A stretch of 64,000 nt of DNA from Bacteroidota bacterium. GTDB lineage: Bacteria; Bacteroidota; Bacteroidia; Sphingobacteriales; Sphingobacteriaceae. Position 1 is the first letter of the stretch. Each line of letters opens with the position of its first letter. Shown here piece after piece: positions 53,558 to 64,000 of the stretch. A model generated the notes under the pieces. That model was given only the letters and a program-made list of their open reading frames with translations, made no database searches and was not told the origin of the DNA. Position numbers and translations under genes: made by a program. The stretch spans positions 372,001 to 436,000 of the forward strand of contig JAMFRP010000019.1 of the NCBI GenBank assembly GCA_026224775.1, given 5' to 3'.

Positions 53558-54540
53558 CTAAAGCCATTTATTTGTTTTGTACCAGTTAAGTGTTTCAGTT
53601 AAGCCGGCATCAAGGTTAAACAGGGGATAATAACCAAGGTCGTATTTAGCTTTGTCTATTTCACAAGACCAATTGACGGCCATTAATTCCAGTAATTTTT
53701 CAGAATTGAGTACAGCTGCTTTGCTGCTCAAAGAACCGACTTTTTCTGATATCAGAGCGATTAATTTCACAAAATTTACAGGGAGATGAAACTTTACAGT
53801 TTTCAAATTTAGCACATTTTTGGCAATTGTAGCTAATTCATATCGGTTATAAAAGTTGCCATCGCTCAAATTATAAGTGTTCTGATTGCTGATATAGAGC
53901 GCTTTAATGGCTACCGCCGCCAAATCCTTAACGTAAATAAAGCTTAACTTTTGTTCCGTATGGCCTATGTAAGGCTCAATTCCCAATTTTAACTGTTTGA
54001 AAAAAATAAATATGTCTTTATCTCTTGGGCCATATATAGCGGTTGGCCTTAGGATAGTATAGTTTAATGAAGTAATGCTTTTTAGCTTTTCTTCGGCTAA
54101 AAGCTTGCTTTTGCCATAGGCCGTAATGGGGTTTGGTAGGGTCTCTTCCGTAATTATTCCTGGTAAGGTATTGAGTGGCCCTACTGCTGCAAGGCTACTT
54201 ATTAATACGAAGGATTTTAAATTTATATCCGTTGATTTTGCCGCTGCTGCCAGGTTAAAAGTATATTCCGCATTAACTGTGTTGTATTCGTCGGCGGTTC
54301 TGGCGGTAGTAACACCGGCGGCGTGTATAATATAATCGTATTGTTTTTCTTTCAATTCCTTCTTTAGGGCGATGATGTTACCTAAATCAGGATAAGTATA
54401 GGTGATGTTGAAATGTTTAAGATGATCGATCTTGCTGGTTTTACGTACCGCTACATATACATCCAGGTTACTATGCAGTGCTTCTTCAATCAGATGATAA
54501 CCCACAAAACCACTCGCACCGGTTATTAAAACCCGCTTTT

Positions 54541-54544
<4 letters not shown>
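53558..54544 (-). CDS. NAD-dependent epimerase/reductase (candidate ceramide reductase CerR)
   Basis: 328 residues, extended SDR. Cofactor motif TGASGFVGYHL (about 7-17), HAAGVTT, and active-site YGKSK (about 143-147) with Ser upstream (LISSLAAVG). Its ATG overlaps the stop of the upstream acyltransferase by four bases. In Caulobacter an SDR of this type reduces the 3-keto group after N-acylation in ceramide synthesis. The order Spt, acyltransferase, SDR found here supports that assignment. A sugar-nucleotide epimerase is the main alternative on sequence alone. Confidence 0.75.
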
Positions 54545-57206
<2,662 letters not shown>

Positions 57207-58523
57207 ATGAAAAAAATCTATCTACTTGTCATAGTTAATTTAACATTATGTTTACCTAAAGTTGTTTTTGCCCAATCAGCTACCGACACTGTAGTTACGT
57301 TAAAACAGTGTATTGGGTTTGCATTACGCAATCAACCAGTGCTCCGCCAGGCTGAAATTGATGAGCAAATTAATGAAAGAAACATCCGAATATCACTTGC
57401 CGATTGGTTACCTCAGCTTAATTCATCCAATGAATATTTGCATTATTTTAAAGGTAGCCCAGTTACCAGCGCTAATCCGGCGGTGGTTTCTCCTATTAAT
57501 GAATATTCCAGTTTAGGCTTACAAGCAAGCCAGGTTATATATAATAATGATGTTTTACTGGCTGCCAAATCAGCCAAATATTCACGCTTATATTATAAAC
57601 AGAATACAGTAAGCAGCCAGATAAATGTGGTATCGGATGTTAGTAAAGCCTTTTTTGATGTGCTGTTATCAGAAAAACAACTGGATATATTAAATGAGGA
57701 TATAACAAGATTGCAACGTAGCTTAAAAGATGCCTATAACCGTTACCTGGCTGGTGTTGTTGATAAAACAGATTATAAACAGGCAACTATATCATTAAAT
57801 AATTCAATTGCAACCCGGAAGCAAACGCAGGAGGCTATAAAAAGTAAAACAGCTTACCTGAAACAAATTATGGGCATAGGTGCCGATAAAAACTTATTGT
57901 TAAGTTATGATTCAACACATTATGTAAGTGAGGCCAGTATTGATACCAACCAGCAATTAAATTATAATAACCGTATTGAATACCAATTGCTGCAAACATC
58001 AAAAAGCCTGCAAAATTTAAATGCTCAATATTACAAGTGGAGTTTTCTGCCTTCAATATCAGCAGTGGGGGCCTACGATCTGATTTATTTAAATACAAAG
58101 TTTTCAAACTTGTACAATAATAACTATCCAAGTTTATATGCGGGGCTTACCTTATCATTCCCAATTTTTACCGGGACGAAACGTTTGCAAAATTTAAGTA
58201 AAGCCAGGTTGCAGGTTGATCGTGCCGACCTGGATGTTGTAAACTCGGTGAATACTATTAATACAGAGTATGTGCAAGCCCTTGCAGATTATAAGAGCAA
58301 CTACACCAACTGGCAGTTATTAAACCAAAATGTTAGCCTTGCTAAAGATGTATATAAGGTAGTAAGCCTGCAATATCGCGAAGGGATAAAAACATATCTG
58401 GATGTTATTATAGCGCAAGCTGATTTACGCACTGCCGAGTTAAACTATTATAACGCGCTATTCCAGGTGCTATCCAGCAAAATAGATCTCGAAAAAGCAT
58501 TAGGTATACTTACTGTACAATAA
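57207..58523 (+). CDS. TolC-family outer membrane efflux channel
   Basis: 438 residues with a signal peptide ending VVFAQ (about 23). Two outer-membrane efflux protein repeats: QCIGFALRNQPVLRQAEIDE (about 34-53) with long coiled helices around 130-220, and the second with SLQYREGIKTYLDVIIAQAD (about 390-409). TolC proteins form the exit duct for RND pumps. The next two genes encode the adaptor (6 bases later) and the RND pump, giving a complete tripartite system. Confidence 0.92.
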   Translation: MKKIYLLVIVNLTLCLPKVVFAQSATDTVVTLKQCIGFALRNQPVLRQAEIDEQINERNIRISLADWLPQLNSSNEYLHYFKGSPVTSANPAVVSPINEYSSLGLQASQVIYNNDVLLAAKSAKYSRLYYKQNTVSSQINVVSDVSKAFFDVLLSEKQLDILNEDITRLQRSLKDAYNRYLAGVVDKTDYKQATISLNNSIATRKQTQEAIKSKTAYLKQIMGIGADKNLLLSYDSTHYVSEASIDTNQQLNYNNRIEYQLLQTSKSLQNLNAQYYKWSFLPSISAVGAYDLIYLNTKFSNLYNNNYPSLYAGLTLSFPIFTGTKRLQNLSKARLQVDRADLDVVNSVNTINTEYVQALADYKSNYTNWQLLNQNVSLAKDVYKVVSLQYREGIKTYLDVIIAQADLRTAELNYYNALFQVLSSKIDLEKALGILTVQ

Positions 58524-58529
58524 ATAAAT

Positions 58530-59678
58530 ATGAATTATCACTATATGAAGCACAAATATATATTACTAATAAGTCCGTTAGCCGTGCTGTTCTTTTCGGC
58601 ATGCCATCAAAGTGGTGCAAAAAGTACAGCATTGCCACCAACACCTGTCTACGTTGCTGAAGCAAAAACTGCCGATGCTGTTTATTACGACCCTTATCAG
58701 GGTTCGGTAGTAGCGCTAAATTCAGTAGAGCTGCGCAGCCAGGTAGCGGGTTTTATTACGGCTATTTATTTTAAGGAAGGCGACGTTGTGCAAAAAGGTG
58801 CACCATTATATGAAATAGATCGCCGAAAATATGTTGCTGCTTATGACCAGGCGGTGGCTAATTTGGCCAGCGCCAAAGCAAACCTGGTTAAGGATCAGAA
58901 AGATATTGACAGGTATACCATGCTGCTTAAAAACGATGCTGTAGCCCGCCAAACTGTTGACCAGGCCCAGGCGGCTTATGACTCGGGGAAAGCAAATGTT
59001 CAGGTAGCTAATGCCGCGGTGCTATCAGCCAAAACAGATCTTTCCTATGCTACTATCACAGCGCCTTTTACCGGTAGGATAGGCATATCCCAGGTGAGGT
59101 TAGGTTCTGAGGTTAGTCCAGGTACTACATTATTAAATACCATATCAAGCGAGCATCCGATTGGTGTTGATGTTGTGGTAAATGAACAGGACATTAGCCG
59201 GTTTTATGCCTACCAAAAACATGCTACCGATTCAACCTTTAAATTGCAATTATCAGACGGGACCTCCTATAACAAGCCCGGTAAAATTTTAACTATTGAC
59301 AGGGGCGTAAATAACGGAACCGGTACCATAACAGTTCGTGTGCAGTTTAGCAATGATGATGATTTACTTAAGGATGGTATGAGCTGCGTGCTAATGGTGC
59401 TTAATAGTGCATCTGGAGAACGTTTGCAAATCCCTTACAAAGCAGTAACAGAGCAGATGGGCGAGTATTTTGTTTTTGTATCGCAGGATACTATTGCCAT
59501 ACAGCATAAGGTAAAATTAGGCCCGCGTATAGGTAATGATGTAGTTGTTTTATCAGGGTTGGAACAAGGTGATCAGGTAATAACGGATGGCTTTCAGCGC
59601 CTGCGCGATAAAGGTAAAATAACACTTGGCAAACCGGGGGCTCTCGGTGCAAGCGGAAGTACAGGAGCAGGAAAATAA
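58530..59678 (+). CDS. RND efflux periplasmic adaptor (membrane fusion lipoprotein)
   Basis: 382 residues. Lipoprotein signal with lipobox FSAC (Cys at about 25); an ATG at 58545 may be the real start. Barrel-sandwich/lipoyl half-motifs VELRSQVAGFITAIYFKEGD and DLSYATITAPFTGRIG flank an alpha-helical hairpin (about 105-165). A beta-barrel and membrane-proximal domain follow. AcrA-like adaptors join the inner-membrane pump to TolC. The tail is Gly/Ser-rich (ALGASGSTGAGK). It is between the TolC and RND genes in one operon. Confidence 0.92.
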   Translation: MNYHYMKHKYILLISPLAVLFFSACHQSGAKSTALPPTPVYVAEAKTADAVYYDPYQGSVVALNSVELRSQVAGFITAIYFKEGDVVQKGAPLYEIDRRKYVAAYDQAVANLASAKANLVKDQKDIDRYTMLLKNDAVARQTVDQAQAAYDSGKANVQVANAAVLSAKTDLSYATITAPFTGRIGISQVRLGSEVSPGTTLLNTISSEHPIGVDVVVNEQDISRFYAYQKHATDSTFKLQLSDGTSYNKPGKILTIDRGVNNGTGTITVRVQFSNDDDLLKDGMSCVLMVLNSASGERLQIPYKAVTEQMGEYFVFVSQDTIAIQHKVKLGPRIGNDVVVLSGLEQGDQVITDGFQRLRDKGKITLGKPGALGASGSTGAGK

Positions 59679-59729
59679 TCAGCTATAATAAATTAACAAC
59701 ACGGAACTAACCTCCCTAACAGCAAACGA

Positions 59730-62700
59730 ATGATCGCAGATACTTTTATAAAAAGGCCGGTTACAGCAATAGTTATTTCAATAGTAATTGTTGTGGTTGG
59801 TATTTTATCTATAAGCACTTTATCAGTAGGGCAATACCCCGAGATTACACCACCAACAGTGCAGATTACGGCTAATTATCCGGGTGCAGATGCCGTAACA
59901 TTAGAACAAACGGTAGCAACACCTATTGAAGTACAGGTAAATGGTACGCCTGGCATGACCTACCTGCAAAGCAATAGTACCAGTCAGGGCCAAATGAGTA
60001 TGATAGCCAACTTTGAGGTAGGCACTAATATAGATATAGCCGCGCTTGATGTGCAAAACCGTGTAGGTATTGCAACACCAAGTTTACCCCAGGATGTGCA
60101 GCGTTTGGGTTTAACCGTGCGTAAAAAAAATCCGAGTATATTAATGCTGGTGGCACTGTTTGCCCCTAAAGGAACGCATGATGTTACCTTTATGGATAAC
60201 TATACTAACGTATTTATAAAGGATGCCCTAACCAGCACCGCAGGCGTTGGTGACGTTGTAACCCGCGCAGATGACTTTAGTATGCGTATTTGGCTAAAGC
60301 CAGATAAGCTGGCTGCACTCGGTATGACCGCAGCTGATGTTACGGCCGCCCTAAACGAGCAAAACGCGCAAGTTGCGGCTGGTATAGTTGGCGGTACCCC
60401 CCAAGAGAAACAACAACCCTTTGAATATACGGTATTGGTGCAAGGCCGCTTAACGGAACCCGAAGAGTTTGGGAACGTAATAGTAAAAACACAACCCAAT
60501 CATGGTGCGGTTGTACATTTAAAAGATGTAGCACGGGTTGAACTGGGTAAATTTAACTACGCTAACAATTCATATGTTGATGGTAAAAGAGCTTCATACC
60601 TGTTAATATACCAGGCACCGGGCAGTAACGCGCTTGCAACCGCAGACGCGGTTTACGCGACGATGAATGAGTTGAAAAAATCTTTCCCTGCTGATATTGA
60701 CTACGTGGTTCCGTTTGAATCCATAACCGTGGTTAAGGTGTCGGTACACGAAGTTGTTGAAACACTGCTTATAGCTTTGGTATTGGTAATTGTAGTAGTG
60801 TTCCTGTTTTTACAAAGCTGGCGTACCACACTGATACCGGTATTGGCAATCCCGGTGTCTATTATTGGTACGTTTATCTTCTTTATACCATTAAACTTCA
60901 CCATAAATACATTAACACTATTTGGTTTTGTATTGGCGATAGGTATTGTTGTGGATGATGCCATTGTTGTGGTAGAAGCGGTTCAGCATTATATGGATGA
61001 AAAGGGCATGTCGCCTAAAGAGGCTACCACGCATGCAATGAATGATATTTCTGCCCCGGTAATAGCTATCGCGTTAATATTGGCAGCGGTATTTGTACCG
61101 GTTGGGTTTATACCTGGCATAGTGGGCCGGCTTTACCAGCAATTTGCCATAACTATCGCTATATCTGTATTGATATCAGCTTTCGTAGCATTATCGTTGA
61201 CCCCCGCATTGTGTACTTTGATCTTACGTCCGCACAAACTTGATGAAAAATCAGGCGGACTGGATAAGCTGTTCTTTAAATTCAATGCATGGTTTGAACG
61301 GGTTACAGGTAAGTATAAAAATGGCGTTGACCGGGCGATTAAAAACTCAAAATTTGTAATTATCATACTGGTATGTATAGTTATCGGAACCATCCTGTTG
61401 TTCAAAAAGAAACCAAGTGGTTTTATCCCATTGGAGGATGATGGTCGTTTATATATTACTTATGATTTGCCGGAAGCAGCATCAACCCAGCGTACGGTTG
61501 CCGTATTGAACCAAATGATGCATGTATTAGATAGCGTACCCGGTATATTGCATTATGCAGCCTTAGGCGGATTAAATGTGGTAAGTTTTGCGAGTAAATC
61601 AAGCAGTGCTACCATGTTTGTACAGCTTAAACCCTGGGATGAACGTACTGCCGATAGTTTGCAAATAGGGGCTATTACAGCCAATTTACAAAAGAGACTA
61701 TCAAGATTTAAAGAGGCTAACTTAGTGGTAATTCAACCTCCTGCTATACCTGGTTTGGGTAGTACAGGTGGTTTCTCATTTATATTGGAACAAAAAGCTG
61801 CCGGTGGCGATATTAAGGTTTTTGAACAGGTACTTAAGAACTTTACCATCGCTATCAATAAACGGAAAGAAATAGCCAAAGCATTCTCGTTTTTTACCGC
61901 GAGTACACCTGCCTACCAATTAACCATCGATCGGGAAAAGGCTAAAAAGCTGGGCATCTCAATCAGTGATATAAATAGTGCCCTGCAAACTTATATGGGT
62001 AGTTCATATATTAATGACTTTACCATTTATGGGCGCGATTTTCACGTAGTAGCACAGGCCGATACTAATTATCGGACGAGTATCCAAAATATCGGTCAGT
62101 ATTTTGTGCGTAACCAGCAAGGCGGGATGGTTCCTTTAAGCACATTAACATCATACAAACTAATACAAAACGCACCATTAATATCGCATTATAACTTATT
62201 TCGTTCTGCAGAAATAGACGGTGGTTCAGCACCCGGATATAGTAGCGGTGATGCATTAACAGCATTAAAAGAGGTAGCGGATCAAACACTACCGCAGGGC
62301 TTCGGCTATGAATTTTCCGGGTTAAGCCGTGAAGAACTATTGTCGGGTTCAAAAACTGTGTACATCTTCATGTTGTCTATTGGCTTTGTATTCTTATTCC
62401 TGGCTGCTTTGTATGAAAGCTGGTCGGTACCGTTTTCGGTATTGCTTGCGGTGCCATTGGGTGCATTTGGGGCTATACTTTTCCTGAACTTTAAACCCGG
62501 GTTAACAAATAACGTTTACGCGCAAATCGGTTTGATTACCCTGATAGGTTTGGCGGCTAAGAATGCCATCCTTATTGTGGAGTTCGCTAAGGAACGAGTC
62601 GATAGGGGGATACCGCTTGAAGAAGCGACCCTACATGCGGTAAGATTGCGTTTAAGGCCAATTATTATGACCTCGATGGCATTTATACTGGGCGTATTGC

Positions 62701-62900
62701 CTTTAGTATTTGCCTCGGGTGCAGGCGCGCAAGCAAGGCAAACCATTGGCTGGACAGTATTTGGTGGTATGCTTGCAGCAACTTCATTAGCTATATTTAT
62801 AGTGCCAGTACTATATTATACCATAACCAAGTTTGCTTATGGCAAAGAAAAATTGGCCGAGTTAGAGAAGAATTATAAACCGGATGAAGGTGAGTTATAA
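59730..62900 (+). CDS. RND multidrug efflux pump (HAE1/AcrB family)
   Basis: 1056 residues, full length for AcrB-like pumps. N-terminal FIKRPVTAIVISIVIVVVG, twelve transmembrane helices in two groups with large periplasmic loops between, and the proton-relay pair of acidic residues in GIVVDDAIVVVEAV (TM4). It ends with GLAAKNAILIVEFAKE and GWTVFGGMLAATSL. These pumps exchange protons for amphiphilic drugs, bile salts or lipids. It is the last gene of the operon, followed by a terminator. The operon is divergent from the sphingolipid genes, so a native lipid-related substrate is possible but unproven. Confidence 0.95.
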   Translation: MIADTFIKRPVTAIVISIVIVVVGILSISTLSVGQYPEITPPTVQITANYPGADAVTLEQTVATPIEVQVNGTPGMTYLQSNSTSQGQMSMIANFEVGTNIDIAALDVQNRVGIATPSLPQDVQRLGLTVRKKNPSILMLVALFAPKGTHDVTFMDNYTNVFIKDALTSTAGVGDVVTRADDFSMRIWLKPDKLAALGMTAADVTAALNEQNAQVAAGIVGGTPQEKQQPFEYTVLVQGRLTEPEEFGNVIVKTQPNHGAVVHLKDVARVELGKFNYANNSYVDGKRASYLLIYQAPGSNALATADAVYATMNELKKSFPADIDYVVPFESITVVKVSVHEVVETLLIALVLVIVVVFLFLQSWRTTLIPVLAIPVSIIGTFIFFIPLNFTINTLTLFGFVLAIGIVVDDAIVVVEAVQHYMDEKGMSPKEATTHAMNDISAPVIAIALILAAVFVPVGFIPGIVGRLYQQFAITIAISVLISAFVALSLTPALCTLILRPHKLDEKSGGLDKLFFKFNAWFERVTGKYKNGVDRAIKNSKFVIIILVCIVIGTILLFKKKPSGFIPLEDDGRLYITYDLPEAASTQRTVAVLNQMMHVLDSVPGILHYAALGGLNVVSFASKSSSATMFVQLKPWDERTADSLQIGAITANLQKRLSRFKEANLVVIQPPAIPGLGSTGGFSFILEQKAAGGDIKVFEQVLKNFTIAINKRKEIAKAFSFFTASTPAYQLTIDREKAKKLGISISDINSALQTYMGSSYINDFTIYGRDFHVVAQADTNYRTSIQNIGQYFVRNQQGGMVPLSTLTSYKLIQNAPLISHYNLFRSAEIDGGSAPGYSSGDALTALKEVADQTLPQGFGYEFSGLSREELLSGSKTVYIFMLSIGFVFLFLAALYESWSVPFSVLLAVPLGAFGAILFLNFKPGLTNNVYAQIGLITLIGLAAKNAILIVEFAKERVDRGIPLEEATLHAVRLRLRPIIMTSMAFILGVLPLVFASGAGAQARQTIGWTVFGGMLAATSLAIFIVPVLYYTITKFAYGKEKLAELEKNYKPDEGEL

Positions 62901-62924
62901 GTAATTCTGCAGAATAAATTTATT

Positions 62925-62950
62925 AAGGCCCGTGTAAACGGGCCTTTTTT
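62925..62950 (+). terminator. Terminator of the RND efflux operon
   Basis: AAGGCCCG (62925-62932) and CGGGCCTT (62939-62946) form an 8-bp stem with a 6-nt loop, followed by a T run to 62950. It starts 25 bases after the pump stop. Confidence 0.9.
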
Positions 62951-63293
62951 GCTATTGTAAAGCCTAAATAAATGTCATATCAATCAAATAAAGATTAAAA
63001 AGGAAGTGTTTGGCATGAAAAATAGATGAAAATCACATTGTTTAATAAACGTAACTTTTCTGATCCCTTTCAAAAAGGACACTAAAATAGACAGTTATTT
63101 TTTTTCAAAAGCTATTGGATTGATGTTTTTCAAAGGTTTTAGGGGTTAAATGTGCCTGTTTTTTAATTTAAAGCAGATTTAGCTAAAAACGTTTGACTAT
63201 CAGTTGTTAAAACAATGTAAATTATTTGTAACTGCCTGAGGAGTGACTTGAAAATTAGTCATCCGATTGACTTTTAATTGTGAGTTTGGCACG
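62951..63293 (+). other. Intergenic stretch between the efflux terminator and the OMP promoter
   Basis: About 340 AT-rich bases with no convincing ORF, RNA or repeat. The only clear signals in the whole gap 62901-63363 are the terminator at its start and the sigma-54-like element at 63294-63310. Confidence 0.4.
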
Positions 63294-63310
63294 TTGGCAA
63301 AGTATTTGCA
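63294..63310 (+). promoter_or_regulatory. Candidate sigma-54 (RpoN) promoter
   Basis: TTGGCA, then AAGTAT, then TTGCA (17 bases) keeps the GG and GC pairs 12 bases apart, as in the -24/-12 consensus TTGGCACG-N4-TTGCA, with two mismatches. It ends 53 bases before the start codon of the outer membrane protein gene. Confidence 0.4.
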
Positions 63311-63363
63311 AAGTGTATATAAATAACTAATAGTTTATTTATACAACTTACAATTACACAACA

Positions 63364-63924
63364 ATGAAAAAATTAACAAATTTATTAGCCGCAGCGACAG
63401 TAGCAGTGGCTATATTTATTGGATCGAGTGCGAAAGCACAAACAATTACACCAGATAAATTCCGTTTTGGAATAGGTGTTGAAGGTGGTATAGCTACCGG
63501 AGCAGCGCATGATTTTTCGAACCTTGAATTAGGTGGTACAGGAAGAGTACAATATGGTGTATCAAACAATTTAGCTATTACGCTTACATCCGGTTATTAT
63601 AATTTCTTTGGTAAAACCGAACCAGGTACAGACAGTAAATATCAATCATTAGGTATGGTGCCAATTAAAGCGGGTATAAAAGCCTTCTTTACTCCGAACT
63701 TATATTTTGGTGCAGAAGTAGGTGCTGGTATTGAAACTAAAACTTTTTTACCTCAAGGTGTAGATGAAAATTTTGCTGAAAAAGATACCAAACTGATTTT
63801 ATCACCAGCTATAGGTTATGCCAGCAAACATTATGATGTTGGTGTGCGTTATGAAAATTACTCAGGCCAAAGCAATAATTATGGCTTAGTAGCTTTGCGT
63901 GTAGCATACGGATTTGGACTATAA
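63364..63924 (+). CDS. Outer membrane beta-barrel protein (OmpW/porin-like small barrel)
   Basis: 186 residues: signal peptide MKKLTNLLAAATVAVAIFIG to SAKAQ (about 25), then alternating strands (FGIGVEGGIATGAAHDF, NLAITLTSGYYNFFG, PNLYFGAEVGAGIE) and a C-terminal YGLVALRVAYGFGL. This is the pattern of an eight-stranded barrel in the outer membrane of Bacteroidota. The function is unknown. It is monocistronic, with a possible sigma-54 promoter upstream and an exceptionally long hairpin terminator 12 bases after the stop. Confidence 0.85.
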   Translation: MKKLTNLLAAATVAVAIFIGSSAKAQTITPDKFRFGIGVEGGIATGAAHDFSNLELGGTGRVQYGVSNNLAITLTSGYYNFFGKTEPGTDSKYQSLGMVPIKAGIKAFFTPNLYFGAEVGAGIETKTFLPQGVDENFAEKDTKLILSPAIGYASKHYDVGVRYENYSGQSNNYGLVALRVAYGFGL

Positions 63925-63936
63925 AATTTAAAGAAA

Positions 63937-63990
63937 TCTACATAAAAGAAAACCCCGGCCAATTTTGGCCGGGGTTTTCTTTTATGTAGA
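63937..63990. terminator. Very long perfect hairpin terminator after the outer membrane protein gene
   Basis: A 26-bp perfect inverted repeat (63937-63962 and 63965-63990) surrounds a two-base centre. Its GC-rich core is CCCCGGCCAA/TTGGCCGGGG, and each arm has an A/T-rich outer part. The GC core followed by TTTTCTTTT makes an efficient terminator in both directions. Confidence 0.9.
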
Positions 63991-64000
63991 CTTTAGGTTA

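Noticed and set aside
63286..63298. Sigma-54 site using the upstream TTTGGCACG
   Set aside because: The GG to GC spacing is nine bases there, not twelve; only the element starting at 63294 has the right spacing.

Overview
The window looks like chromosomal DNA of a Bacteroidota species, most likely Sphingobacteriaceae (Mucilaginibacter/Pedobacter-like). The reasons are two SusC/SusD pairs, several TonB receptors with N-terminal CarboxypepD_reg-like domains, a TPR/DUF6377-type SusR-like regulator, a LytS/LytTR pair, a serine palmitoyltransferase closely resembling the Sphingobacterium enzyme, and -7 elements of the Bacteroidota type (TAnnTTTG). The genus is inference. I saw no rRNA, tRNA, CRISPR array, insertion sequence or phage gene.

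Layout. (1) 1-14801, plus strand: a xyloglucan-type polysaccharide utilization locus: GH74 (cut by the window edge), GH31 alpha-xylosidase, a 57-residue remnant of a GH29 fucosidase, SusC, SusD, an IPT/TIG surface glycan-binding lipoprotein, a terminator, a clan GH-A lipoprotein hydrolase and a GH3 beta-glucosidase. (2) 14951-20024: a TonB receptor and a DinB-like protein (minus strand, sharing a 17-bp motif upstream), then a LytS/LytTR two-component system (plus). (3) 20214-27130: an iron/siderophore uptake operon with an operator-overlapped promoter, two tandem TonB siderophore receptors, a PepSY membrane protein and small genes. (4) 27188-31322: a small membrane protein, a BamA/TamA-like barrel, a sterol-desaturase-type hydroxylase, a ThuA-like protein and a histone-H1-like protein. 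(5) 31501-40828, minus strand: a compact alpha-glucan locus of SusR-like regulator, SusC, SusD and GH97, with a terminator between SusD and GH97. (6) 41042-44854: housekeeping and small genes (truC, DUF4337, DEAD-box helicase, DUF1456, CAP-domain protein). (7) 44890-56861, minus strand: a TPR membrane protein broken at an A9 tract, followed upstream by what appears to be a complete inositol-sphingolipid pathway. (8) 57207-62900, plus strand, divergent from (7): a TolC/MFP/RND efflux operon. (9) 63364-63924: an outer-membrane barrel protein with a candidate sigma-54 promoter and a very long terminator hairpin.

The most interesting block is 45924-56861. Read 5' to 3' on the minus strand it encodes serine palmitoyltransferase, a GNAT-fold acyltransferase (candidate bacterial ceramide synthase), an NAD-dependent reductase (candidate CerR), myo-inositol-phosphate synthase, a PgpA-type phosphatase, a GtrA membrane protein, a DUF5686 outer-membrane barrel, a CDP-alcohol phosphatidyltransferase (PI-phosphate synthase), an FA2H/Scs7-type fatty acid 2-hydroxylase and an Aur1-like inositol phosphorylceramide synthase. 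Together these would make ceramide, hydroxylate its acyl chain, make phosphatidylinositol and transfer the phosphoinositol head group to ceramide. The second distinctive item is the TPR gene at 44890-45734: a run of nine A residues separates a secreted TPR form from a frame encoding a transmembrane helix and an Arg-rich tail, suggesting slippage, phase variation or a decayed gene.
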